A stretch of 64,000 nucleotides of DNA. Origin: Alphaproteobacteria bacterium. Lineage in GTDB: Bacteria; Pseudomonadota; Alphaproteobacteria; Micropepsales; Micropepsaceae. The number at the start of each line of letters is the position of its first letter. Positions within the stretch are counted from its first letter, which is position 1. The notes under the pieces were generated by a model that saw only the letters and a list, made by a program, of their open reading frames with translations, had not been told where the DNA came from and did not search any database. Of the stretch, positions 52,663 to 61,280 are shown one piece after another. The stretch covers positions 248,001-312,000 of the forward strand of contig JAGWMG010000002.1 of assembly GCA_028871795.1 (NCBI GenBank), in the 5' to 3' direction. The position numbers and the translations under genes are program-made.

Positions 52663-53511
52663 GTGTTCGAGGCAAATCCATCGCGCGGCGTCTGCGCCCT
52701 GCTCGGAGGCCAGACCGAGTTCATCGAGAAATATGTCGAGGTGATCGGCGAATTGCAGGCGCGCGGCTTCACGGTCGCGACTTTCGATTGGCGCGGTCAC
52801 GGCGGCAGCGCCCGCGCGCTCGCCGATCCGCTGAAAGTGCATGTCCGCGATTTCCGCGAATACGACGACGACCTGACGAGTTTCCTCGAACAGGTCGTGA
52901 AGCCGATCTCGCCCAAGCCGCCGCTGGCGCTGGCCCATTCCATGGGCGCTCACATCCTCTTGCGCACGCTGCACGATAGGCCCGCCGCGTTTTCCGCCGC
53001 CGCGCTGAGCGCGCCGATGCTGGGCATTGCCGCGCGCGGCTATCCCGCGTGGCTTGCGCGGCTCGTAACGGCGCTGCAGAATCTTTTCGGCCGGTCGGAT
53101 GTCTTCGCCTGGGGCATGGCACAGCGCGATCCATACCTTACAAATTTTGACACGCAGCTCGTGACCTCGGACCGCCGCCGTTTCGCGCGCACGCAGGACT
53201 TCCTGAAGAGCCATCCCGCGATCCGCCTGGCGGGGCCGACCTGGGGCTGGATCGAAGCCGCCTACCGCTCGATGGGCCGCGTGATGGCGCCGGGCTTCGC
53301 GCAGGCGATCCAAACACCGGTGCTGATCTGCGGCGCCGGCCGCGACCGCATCGTTTTGACAGACGCGGAACGCGAATTCGCCCGCCGCCTGCCGCACGGC
53401 ACCTATCTGGAGCTAACCGATGCCGAACACGAAATCCTGATGGAGAACGACTCCATCCGCGCCCGCTTCTGGCAGGCGTTCGACGAGTTCGTGGGGCAGG
53501 TGTCGCCCTAA
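52663..53511 (+). CDS. Alpha/beta hydrolase (lysophospholipase/MGL-like), start uncertain
   Basis: From GTG 52663 it encodes 282 residues. LLGGQTEFIEKYVEVIGELQARGF, FDWRGHGGS, the nucleophile S93 (LAHSMGAH), and the C-terminal CGAGRDRIV with ELTDAEHEIL (His) are lysophospholipase-like. But the 25 codons upstream in frame, from ATC 52594, read like the missing first strands (FTPRYITARDGTRLRTGVF). No ATG, GTG or TTG precedes them. The real start may be a non-AUG codon, or a +1 slip from the SCP2 gene may extend it. I list the only canonical start. Confidence 0.82.
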   Translation: MFEANPSRGVCALLGGQTEFIEKYVEVIGELQARGFTVATFDWRGHGGSARALADPLKVHVRDFREYDDDLTSFLEQVVKPISPKPPLALAHSMGAHILLRTLHDRPAAFSAAALSAPMLGIAARGYPAWLARLVTALQNLFGRSDVFAWGMAQRDPYLTNFDTQLVTSDRRRFARTQDFLKSHPAIRLAGPTWGWIEAAYRSMGRVMAPGFAQAIQTPVLICGAGRDRIVLTDAEREFARRLPHGTYLELTDAEHEILMENDSIRARFWQAFDEFVGQVSP

Positions 53512-53531
53512 CTCATCTTTTCATGGCCCGC

Positions 53532-54314
53532 CTAACCCGCCAGGAACTTCAGCGCCTGCGCATGGACGCGCGCATCGCCCGCCGCGATCACGCGCCCGCC
53601 GTCGGGGCAAGGCCGGCCGCGCCAGTCGGTCACCACGCCGCCCGCCGCCTCGACGATGGGAATCAGCGCCTGGATGTCCCAGGGCTTGAGCCGGTCCTCC
53701 ACGATCACGTCCGCGAAGCCCATGGCCAGAAGGCCGTACGCATAACAATCCCCGCCGAAGCGGGTGAGCAGACACGCCTGCGACAAGGCTCTGAACGCCT
53801 CCTGTTCGGACTCGTTGAAATAACTCCACGGATCGGTCGTCATCAGCACGGCTTCGGCCAGCCCCGCGCAGGGTCGCACGGCAAGCCGGCTCTTGCCCTG
53901 CGGCGCGTGCAGGAAGGCGCCGCCCGCCGTTCCCACGAAGCGCTCGCGCAGCACCGGCTGGTCCAGGATGCCGAGCGCCGGCGCGCTGTCCTCGTTCAAG
54001 GCGATCAGCGTGCCCCATTGCATCTGGCCGGTGATGAAGGCGCGCGTGCCGTCGACCGGATCGAGCACCCAGACACGCCCGCTGGTGCCCGGCTCTTCGC
54101 CATACTCCTCGCCCAGGATGCCGTCCTGGGGCCGTTCGGCCTTGATGAGGGTGCGGATGGCTTCCTCGGCGCGCTTGTCGGCGGCGGTGACGGGATCGAA
54201 CATGGCGACACCCTTGTCGATCACCTCGATGCGCTTGCGGAAATAGGGACGAATCACCTCGCCCGCCGCGTCCGCAAGTTTGTGCGCAAAAGCGATGTCG
54301 TCGGCGATGGGCAT
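53532..54314 (-). CDS. hisN: Histidinol-phosphatase / inositol monophosphatase family
   Basis: This encodes 260 residues. The metal-binding motifs of the IMPase fold are present: GEEYGEEPG (first), DPVDGTRAFITG (second) and KPWDIQALIPIVEAAGG (third). The GDCYAYGLLAMG segment and length fit the HisN group used by alphaproteobacteria for histidinol-phosphate dephosphorylation, step nine of histidine synthesis. A plain inositol-phosphatase role is the alternative. It starts 1 base after the typA stop on the same strand, so the two are co-translated. Confidence 0.88.
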   Translation of the reverse strand: MPIADDIAFAHKLADAAGEVIRPYFRKRIEVIDKGVAMFDPVTAADKRAEEAIRTLIKAERPQDGILGEEYGEEPGTSGRVWVLDPVDGTRAFITGQMQWGTLIALNEDSAPALGILDQPVLRERFVGTAGGAFLHAPQGKSRLAVRPCAGLAEAVLMTTDPWSYFNESEQEAFRALSQACLLTRFGGDCYAYGLLAMGFADVIVEDRLKPWDIQALIPIVEAAGGVVTDWRGRPCPDGGRVIAAGDARVHAQALKFLAG

Positions 54315-54315
54315 G

Positions 54316-56151
54316 TCAGGAAAGGTCCGCTCCCGCCCGCGCCGCGCGCTTGCGCTGATGCGGATCGAGGTCGCGCTTGCGGATGCGGATCGACTGGGGC
54401 GTGACCTCCACCAGCTCGTCCTCCTCGATATAGGCGATGGCCTGCTCCAGCGTCATCGGCACGATCGGGGTGAGGCGCACCGCCTCGTCCTTCGAGGTCG
54501 TGCGGATGTTGGTGAGCTGCTTGGCGCGCAGCGGATTGACGTCGAGATCGTTGTCCTTGGCGTTCTGGCCGACGATCATGCCTTGATAGACTTTCGTCCC
54601 CGGCACCACGAACAGCTTGCCGCGCTCTTCAAGATACCAGAGCGCATAGGCGACCGCTTCGCCGTCGCCGGTGGAAATCAGCACGCCGTTGACGCGCCCG
54701 GCGACCGGTCCCTTGTAGGGCGCATAGCCGTGGAACATGCGGTTGATGACGCCGGTGCCGCGCGTGTCCGTCAGGAATTCGCCGTGATAGCCGATCAGAC
54801 CGCGCGACGGCGCCCAGAAGGTGAGCCGCGTCTTGCCCGCGCCGGTCGGGCGCATGTCGGTCATCTCGCCCTTGCGGTTGGAAATCTTCTCGATCACCAC
54901 GCCGGTGTAGGGATCGTCGACGTCGACGGTGACTTCCTCGATGGGCTCCAGCCGCTGGCCCGTCGCAGGATCGCTCTTGTACAGCACCCGCGGCCGGCTG
55001 ATGGAAACCTCGAAGCCTTCGCGCCGCATGGTCTCGATCAACACGCCGAGCTGCAGTTCGCCGCGCCCGGCGACTTCGTAGGCGCCCTCGCCGGTCTCGC
55101 GCACATGGATGGCGACATTGCCTTCCGCCTCGCGCAGCAGTCGGTCGCGGATCACGCGGCTCTGCACCTTGTCGCCTTCGCGCCCCGCCAGCGGGGAATC
55201 GTTCACCGAAACGGTCATCGCCAGGGTCGGCGGATCGATGGGCGTCGCGAAGATTGGCGTCTCCACTTGGACGTCGCACAGGGTGTCCGCGACGGTCGCG
55301 GTCTGCAGCCCGGCGATGGCGACGATGTCGCCGGCCTCGGCGCGCTCCACGGGGACGCGCGCCAGCCCACGGAACGCCAGGAGCTTGGTGGCGCGGGCGC
55401 GTTCGACCGTCCTGCCGTCGCGGCTCAACGCCTTGATCTGGCGATTGACGGTGATGGCGCCGGATTCGATGCGTCCGGTCAGGACGCGGCCCAGATAGGG
55501 ATCGGCCTCCAATGTTGTCACCAGCATCGCGAAGGGGAATTCGTCGCCCGCCGCTGCCAGCGGCTTCGGTTTGGGAACATCCGCGACAATTCGGGCAAAC
55601 AGAGGCGACAAATCTCTGCGTTCATCGCCAAGGTCGGCGACCGCCCAGCCTTGCCGGCCGGATGCGTAAAGGACATGAAAGTCCAATTGATCGTCGTTGG
55701 CTTCAAGCGCCAGGAACAGATCGAAGATCGATTCCAACGTCTCCTTCGGCTGGGCGTCGGAGCGGTCGATTTTGTTGATGACGACGATCGGCTTCAAGCC
55801 GAGCTTGAGCGCTTTGGAGAGGACGAACTTGGTCTGCGGCATGACCGATTCCGCGGCGTCGACCAGCAGAACGACGCCGTCCACCATCGACAGGATGCGC
55901 TCCACCTCGCCGCCGAAGTCGGCGTGGCCCGGCGTATCCACGATGTTGATGCGGGTTTTGCCCCATTCCACGCTGGTGCATTTGGCGAGAATGGTGATGC
56001 CGCGTTCGCGCTCCAGGTCGTTGGAATCGAGCGCGCGCTCTTCCATATGCTGGTTTTCGCGCACCGAGCCAGATTGCTTGAGAAGCTGGTCCACGAGCGT
56101 CGTCTTGCCGTGATCGACGTGGGCGATGATGGCGATATTGCGAATGTCCAT
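54316..56151 (-). CDS. typA: GTPase TypA/BipA
   Basis: This encodes 611 residues, full length. G motifs: AHVDHGKTT (G1), DTPGHADFG (G3) and VVINKIDRSDAQP (G4). Domains II and III resemble EF-G and the C-terminal TypA-specific domain contains the ribosome-contacting LISTGDGEAVAYALWYLEERGKL. TypA binds the 70S ribosome and helps growth under cold or other stress. It lies upstream of hisN with 1 base between them. Confidence 0.97.
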   Translation of the reverse strand: MDIRNIAIIAHVDHGKTTLVDQLLKQSGSVRENQHMEERALDSNDLERERGITILAKCTSVEWGKTRINIVDTPGHADFGGEVERILSMVDGVVLLVDAAESVMPQTKFVLSKALKLGLKPIVVINKIDRSDAQPKETLESIFDLFLALEANDDQLDFHVLYASGRQGWAVADLGDERRDLSPLFARIVADVPKPKPLAAAGDEFPFAMLVTTLEADPYLGRVLTGRIESGAITVNRQIKALSRDGRTVERARATKLLAFRGLARVPVERAEAGDIVAIAGLQTATVADTLCDVQVETPIFATPIDPPTLAMTVSVNDSPLAGREGDKVQSRVIRDRLLREAEGNVAIHVRETGEGAYEVAGRGELQLGVLIETMRREGFEVSISRPRVLYKSDPATGQRLEPIEEVTVDVDDPYTGVVIEKISNRKGEMTDMRPTGAGKTRLTFWAPSRGLIGYHGEFLTDTRGTGVINRMFHGYAPYKGPVAGRVNGVLISTGDGEAVAYALWYLEERGKLFVVPGTKVYQGMIVGQNAKDNDLDVNPLRAKQLTNIRTTSKDEAVRLTPIVPMTLEQAIAYIEEDELVEVTPQSIRIRKRDLDPHQRKRAARAGADLS

Positions 56152-56211
56152 GGGCCTGCGCTCTCTAAGCGCTGGCTTATAGAGGCGGCAATCGGTGGGA
56201 GCAACCGCCGG

Positions 56212-56631
56212 CTAGAATTGTCCGACCGGTTTGAGCTCCCAGCGCGTATCGGAATGGTAAACCGCCACAACGGCGCAGACGGGGCCGAAAAATCCCGTCG
56301 CCGCCTTCAGCGCCTTCGCCGTCGCCAGCACGTCGGTCTCGTGTTCAACATCAGGCACCGGGTGGCCGGCGCAACGCTGGTGGGCGGCGACCACAAGAAC
56401 GCGCGGCGCGTGCGCGGCAATAAGGAGGTTGACTTGGCTGACTGCCGTCTGCCATTCGCTGCTGCGTTCGGGCCTTGTCAGACCGTCTGGCCCTGGAACC
56501 GCAATGAAATCAACTCCCTCTACGCCGAGAAGTGTGGCAAGGCGCCGGTTCAGGTCGACCTTGTGCTGGTGCAGACGCCAATCGGCACAAGTAAGCGCGA
56601 CCGCAAGCTTCTTGTGCTTCCATCCCCACAT
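56212..56631 (-). CDS. Mini beta-carbonic-anhydrase-like zinc protein
   Basis: This encodes 139 residues from ATG 56631, with GGGGAG six bases upstream. The motif LTCADWRLH gives C15, D17 and R19, and VVAAHQRCAGHPV gives H84 and C87: the C-x-D-x-R plus H-x-x-C zinc site of beta-carbonic anhydrases. The rest of the fold (VDFIAVPGPDGL, PVCAVVAVYHSDTRWEL) fits a shortened version. Normal beta-CAs are 200 residues or more, so it lacks part of the dimer arm. It may be a small CA or a related zinc sensor. The gene lies 60 bases upstream of typA. Confidence 0.65.
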   Translation of the reverse strand: MWGWKHKKLAVALTCADWRLHQHKVDLNRRLATLLGVEGVDFIAVPGPDGLTRPERSSEWQTAVSQVNLLIAAHAPRVLVVAAHQRCAGHPVPDVEHETDVLATAKALKAATGFFGPVCAVVAVYHSDTRWELKPVGQF

Positions 56632-56929
56632 ATACCGCTCCCCCTCGATGCGACGCCCGGCCGGGATTCTGAGACGCCCGCTAAGTTATCAACGAGCCAA
56701 GGGCTTCGTACAATGGGACAAATGCGTAAATTTGTGCTGCATGAAAAGCGAGCATCGGCATGCGAAGAATAATGCCCGAAGCCCCAAACCCCCGCGACGG
56801 CATCCCCATGCCGACGACGGTCCTTTTCGTGCGCCGCACGCAACCGGTAGGCTGCCGAGCCACCGCCTGTAGCGCGTTCGTTTGCAATCGCCGGCCCAAC
56901 CGCGGCCGGCCGGGTTCCGGGGCCCGACA
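56632..56929. other. Gene-free stretch before the efflux operon
   Basis: About 300 bases between the carbonic-anhydrase-like gene and the RND adaptor. I see no convincing open frame, hairpin pair or box here beyond some weak TTATCAAC-like sequence near 56690, which is not a good DnaA box. Confidence 0.4.
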
Positions 56930-58147
56930 ATGAACATCCGATTCACCAACGCACTCGATGCCTTGCCTGCGCGGGTGCAGAGGTTCCCGCAAGCTTGGGG
57001 GCGGCTCGGCGCGCGCGCGCGGTGGCTTGGCGGTGCGCTGGCGGTTGCCGTCATTCTCGCATCGGCTTGGTATTTCCTGGGCGGACAATCGGGCGCCGGC
57101 AGGAGCCCTGCGATGCCGGTCATCGTTGCCAAGGCGGCGCGCAAGGACGTCACCATCGTCGAGCACACGATCGGAACCGTCGTCGCCAATACGACCGTGC
57201 AGGTGACGGCGCGCGTCTCGGGCCAGTTGATGACCGCGTACTTCAAGGAAGGACAAACCGTCCGCGCCGGCGATCTTCTCTTCCGCATCGATCCTAAGCC
57301 CTACGCCGCCGCCCTCGATCAGGCGCGCGCCCAGTTGGCGAAAGATTCGGCTCTGCTCGCCAACGCCGTGAACGATCGCCGACGCTTCGACGCCCTATTC
57401 GCGCAGAACGCCGCGTCGTCGCAACAGCGCGACCAGGCCGACACCACCGCCAAGAGCATGGCCGCCACCGTCGCCGCCGACCGCGCCGCCTTGGACATCG
57501 CTCAGCTCAATCTCGGTTACACCGACATCCGCTCGCCGGTCGACGGCAAGACCGGCCCCATTCTCATTCAACCGGGTAATCTCATCGGCGCCGGCGGTTC
57601 CAATGCGCTCGTCGTCGTCGCCCAGATCCAACCGGTGAAGGTCTCGTTTTCGCTTCCGCAAACCGATCTGCCCCAGATCCAGGCGCGCGACCGGGCGCAT
57701 GAACTCACGGCCTTCGTAAGTTCGCGTGAGGCGGGCGGGCAACAGCTGACCGCGCCGGTCGATTTCATCACCAACGCAGTCAATGCGCAAACCGGAACGA
57801 TCGAGTTGCGGGCCACCTTCGATAATCGCGACCAAGAGCTGGTGCCGGGGCAGTTGGTGGATGTCGCCGTCAGCCTGCAGAACCTGAAGCGCGCCACCAC
57901 CGTCCCGCGCGAAGCCGTGAACGACGGACCCAACGGACGTTACATATATGTCGTTACGCCAAGCAAGGCGGCGGAAATGCGTCCGGTCAAGGTCCTTTTC
58001 GACGACGGAATCAACATGGCCGTGAGCGGCGGCGTCAAGCCGGGCGACAAAGTCGTCACCGACGGCCAGCTTCGTCTGGTGCCGGGTGCGAAGGTCAGCG
58101 TCGAAGAAGCGGGCGGCAGGAAGGCAAAATCCACGGACGCGCCATGA
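56930..58147 (+). CDS. RND efflux periplasmic adaptor (MdtA-like)
   Basis: This encodes 405 residues from ATG 56930. An N-terminal membrane anchor (LGGALAVAVILASAWYFLG) is followed by the lipoyl/barrel-sandwich VSGQLMTAYFKEGQTVRAGDLLFRIDP, a helical hairpin (AKDSALLANAVNDRRRFDALF), the second lipoyl half (IRSPVDGKTGPILIQPGNLI) and a beta-barrel plus membrane-proximal domain. Closest in type to MdtA. It links the inner-membrane pump to an outer-membrane channel not seen here. Its stop overlaps the pump start (ATGA). Confidence 0.93.
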   Translation: MNIRFTNALDALPARVQRFPQAWGRLGARARWLGGALAVAVILASAWYFLGGQSGAGRSPAMPVIVAKAARKDVTIVEHTIGTVVANTTVQVTARVSGQLMTAYFKEGQTVRAGDLLFRIDPKPYAAALDQARAQLAKDSALLANAVNDRRRFDALFAQNAASSQQRDQADTTAKSMAATVAADRAALDIAQLNLGYTDIRSPVDGKTGPILIQPGNLIGAGGSNALVVVAQIQPVKVSFSLPQTDLPQIQARDRAHELTAFVSSREAGGQQLTAPVDFITNAVNAQTGTIELRATFDNRDQELVPGQLVDVAVSLQNLKRATTVPREAVNDGPNGRYIYVVTPSKAAEMRPVKVLFDDGINMAVSGGVKPGDKVVTDGQLRLVPGAKVSVEEAGGRKAKSTDAP

Positions 58148-61100
58148 ATCTTTCCGCCCCCTTCATCCTCCGTCCGGTGATGACGACGCTGATGATGGCG
58201 GCGTTGGTGATCTTCGGCGTTTTCGGCTATTCCACGCTTCCGGTCAGCGAGCTGCCCAGCGTCGACTTCCCGACCATCGTGGTGTCGGCCAACTTGGCCG
58301 GTGCCGATCCCGAGACGATGGCCTCGGCGGTGGCAACGCCCATTGAAGGTCAGCTTTCGACGATTGCCGGCATCGATTCGATGACTTCGCAGAGCGTGTT
58401 GGGCAACACGCAGATCACGATCCAGTTCAAGCTCGACCGCGACATCGACGCCGCGTCGCAGGACGTGCAGCAGGCCATCTCGGCCGTCATCCGCAAATTG
58501 CCGCCGCAAATGACGACGCCGCCTACCCTGCGCAAGGTGAACCCGGCCGATACGCCAATCCTTTTCCTGGCGATGAGTTCGGACGCGCTGCCTTTGTCCG
58601 ACGTCGACAAATATGCCGAAACACTGCTGGCGCGGCAACTGTCGACGCTGGACGGCGTGGCGCAGGTCAACGTCTTCGGTTCGCAGAAATATGCCGTGCG
58701 CATTCAAGCCGACCCCATGGCGCTGGCGACGCGGCAGATCGGAATCGACCAGCTTTCCGGTGCCGTCGGTTCGGCGAACGTCAACGTCGCGACGGGAACC
58801 CTGAACGGACCGACCCGCACTTCCGTCATCCACGCCACCGGTCAATTGAACAACGCCTCCGAATTCGCGCGACAGGTCGTTGCTTACCGCAACGGCGCGC
58901 CGGTGCGCCTCAAAGACGTCGCGAATGTCGTGGACAGCGTCGAGAATATCCGGACGGCAAGTTGGTTCAACGGCAAGCGCGCCGTCGTGCTTGCGATCCA
59001 GCGTCAGCCCGGCTCCAACACCATCGAGGTCGTCAATGAGATAAAGCGGGTGCTGCCGCATTTCATGGCACAGCTTCCCGCTTCCGTGAAACTGCAGACG
59101 ATACACGATCGCAGCGATTCGATCCGCGCCTCGATCGGCGATGTCCAACTGACGCTCGTGGTCGCCGCGATTCTTGTGATTGGCGTCATATTCGTGTTCT
59201 TGCGGACCTTGTCGGCAACCTTCATTCCGTCGTTGGCCCTGCCGATCGCCGTCATCGGCACCTTCGCCGGCATGTCCTATTTCGGATACAGCCTCGACAA
59301 TCTCTCGCTGATGGCGTTGACGCTGTCGGTCGGCTTTGTCGTCGACGACGCCATCGTCATGCTCGAAAACATCGTGCGCCACGTCGAAGCGGGCGAGGCG
59401 GCGTTCGACGCCGCGCTCAAGGGAGCGCGGGAGATCGCTTTCACGATTCTATCGATGACGATATCGCTTGCGGCGGTGTTCATCCCGGTGTTGTTCATGG
59501 GCGGCATCGTCGGACGCCTGTTGCACGAATTCGCGGTGACGATCGTCCTGGCCATCGTGTTTTCCGGCCTGGTATCCGTGACGCTGACCCCGATGCTGTG
59601 CAGCCGCATCCTCAAGGACGAACGCGGCCAGCGCCACGGCGCCTTCTATCGTTGGAGCGAACGGACCCTCCACGCCATGCAGGATTTCTACGAACGTACG
59701 CTGCATTGGAGTCTGGAGCACCAGCGTGCGATCTTCTTTGTTTTCGCGGGAAGCCTGATCGCGACCGTGGGGCTGTTCTACGTCATGCCCCAGGACTTCC
59801 TGCCCAGCGAAGATACCGGAATGATCGTCGGCAACACCGAGGCGGCGAATGGAACCTCGTTCACGCAGATGGTGAAATACCAGCAACAGGCGGCGCGCAT
59901 AACCATTGCCGACCCCGACGTCAACGGTGTGATGTCGGCCGTGAACAATTCGAACACCGGCAGGCTCATCATCCATCTCAAGGATCGTTCCGAACGAACT
60001 TCATCGGCCGATCAGATCGTGCGCGAACTGCGCCCCAAACTCGCGCGCATTCCTGGGCTCAATGTGTATATGCAAAACCCGCCCAGTCTGCGCATCGGCG
60101 GGATACAGTCGAAATCGCAATATCAATATACCCTGCAAGACCTCGACCTGGACGAATTGCAGTCGGCGACGACGCGCCTGACGCAGGCTCTTGCCGCGGA
60201 GTCGGGTTTCGTGGACGTGACCAATGACCTGTATCTCTCCACGCCGACCGTGACCGTGAATATCGATCGCGACCGGGCGGCGGCGCTCGGCGTCACGCCG
60301 CAGACGATCGAAAACGCCTTGGGAACGGCTTTCGGCGGACAGCAAGTCTCACAGATTTTCGGCTCGTCGGACGAGTATCAGGTAATTCTGGAATTATTGC
60401 CGCAATATCAGGCGGACGCCGCATCGCTTTCGCGCCTCTACGTCACGGCAAACAACGGAACGCTCGTACCGCTGACCGCGGTGACGAAAATCGGCACGAC
60501 TACGACACCGCTCAGCATCAACCATCTTGGGCAATTGCCTTCGTCTACAATCTCGTTCGATCTCGGCCCCGGCATGGCGCTCAGCGATGCGGTTTCCGTC
60601 ATCGACAGGGTGAAACGGCAGGTCGCGATTCCGGCAGCGATTCAATCCAGCTTCCAGGGCACGGCCGCGGCTTTTCAAGGCTCGATGAGCAACGTTTCGG
60701 AACTGCTGATCATCGCCATCATCGTCGTCTATATCGTCCTGGGTATCCTCTACGAAAGCTTCGTGCATCCGCTGACGATCCTGTCAGGACTGCCTTCGGC
60801 CGCGGTGGGCGCGCTGCTGACTTTGGCGTTGTTCCGCACGCCGCTCAGCCTCTACGCTTTTGTCGGCATGATCATGCTGATCGGCATCGTGAAGAAGAAC
60901 GCGATTATGATGATCGACTTCGCCTTGACCCGCCAGCGCAACGAAGGCGTGCCCGCCCGAACCGCCATCTTCGAAGCGGCACTGGTGCGTTTCCGTCCGA
61001 TTATGATGACGACGATGGCGGCCTTGATGGGGACCCTTCCCATTGCCATTGGACTTGGCAGCGGTTCTGAGGCGCGCCGCCCGCTCGGTCTTGCGGTCGT

Positions 61101-61227
61101 CGGCGGTTTGCTGCTTTCGCAACTGCTGACGCTTTACATCACGCCGGTGATCTTCGTGTATCTCGACCGGGTTGGCGCGCGCCTGAGCCGTCGCGACGCC
61201 GCTGGCCAGATCCGGCACGCGACCTAA
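58144..61227 (+). CDS. RND multidrug efflux permease (MdtB/MdtC-like)
   Basis: This encodes 1027 residues, full length for HAE-1 RND pumps, with twelve helices and two large periplasmic loops. The proton-relay aspartates lie in GFVVDDAIVMLENIVRH, and the second half carries GIVKKNAIMMIDFALTRQRNEG. FILRPVMTTLMMAALVIFGVFGY opens the first helix. The sequence is nearest MdtB/MdtC. It exports drugs or lipophilic compounds using the proton gradient. Only one pump gene follows the adaptor, so it is a homotrimer rather than the MdtBC heterotrimer. Confidence 0.96.
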   Translation: MNLSAPFILRPVMTTLMMAALVIFGVFGYSTLPVSELPSVDFPTIVVSANLAGADPETMASAVATPIEGQLSTIAGIDSMTSQSVLGNTQITIQFKLDRDIDAASQDVQQAISAVIRKLPPQMTTPPTLRKVNPADTPILFLAMSSDALPLSDVDKYAETLLARQLSTLDGVAQVNVFGSQKYAVRIQADPMALATRQIGIDQLSGAVGSANVNVATGTLNGPTRTSVIHATGQLNNASEFARQVVAYRNGAPVRLKDVANVVDSVENIRTASWFNGKRAVVLAIQRQPGSNTIEVVNEIKRVLPHFMAQLPASVKLQTIHDRSDSIRASIGDVQLTLVVAAILVIGVIFVFLRTLSATFIPSLALPIAVIGTFAGMSYFGYSLDNLSLMALTLSVGFVVDDAIVMLENIVRHVEAGEAAFDAALKGAREIAFTILSMTISLAAVFIPVLFMGGIVGRLLHEFAVTIVLAIVFSGLVSVTLTPMLCSRILKDERGQRHGAFYRWSERTLHAMQDFYERTLHWSLEHQRAIFFVFAGSLIATVGLFYVMPQDFLPSEDTGMIVGNTEAANGTSFTQMVKYQQQAARITIADPDVNGVMSAVNNSNTGRLIIHLKDRSERTSSADQIVRELRPKLARIPGLNVYMQNPPSLRIGGIQSKSQYQYTLQDLDLDELQSATTRLTQALAAESGFVDVTNDLYLSTPTVTVNIDRDRAAALGVTPQTIENALGTAFGGQQVSQIFGSSDEYQVILELLPQYQADAASLSRLYVTANNGTLVPLTAVTKIGTTTTPLSINHLGQLPSSTISFDLGPGMALSDAVSVIDRVKRQVAIPAAIQSSFQGTAAAFQGSMSNVSELLIIAIIVVYIVLGILYESFVHPLTILSGLPSAAVGALLTLALFRTPLSLYAFVGMIMLIGIVKKNAIMMIDFALTRQRNEGVPARTAIFEAALVRFRPIMMTTMAALMGTLPIAIGLGSGSEARRPLGLAVVGGLLLSQLLTLYITPVIFVYLDRVGARLSRRDAAGQIRHAT

Positions 61228-61257
61228 AAAGCAAAGGGCGCCGGTCGCCCGGCGCCC
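61228..61257 (-). terminator. Rho-independent terminator of the TonB-dependent receptor gene
   Basis: A 9-bp stem GGGCGCCGG with CCGGCGCCC (61236-61257), loop TCGC, followed on the minus strand by TTTGCTTTTTAGG. It lies 23 bases after the receptor stop. The plus side has no T-tract for the efflux gene. Confidence 0.8.
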
Positions 61258-61280
61258 TGGCTGCAAGAGAGGCGGTCCGC

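Noticed and set aside
56688-56700. TTATCAACG, similar to a DnaA box
   Set aside because: A single site with two mismatches to TTATCCACA and no cluster; no replication gene nearby.
54280-56772. Long plus-strand frame opposite typA and hisN
   Set aside because: Both typA and hisN are full-length, motif-complete genes; the opposite frame has no family signature.
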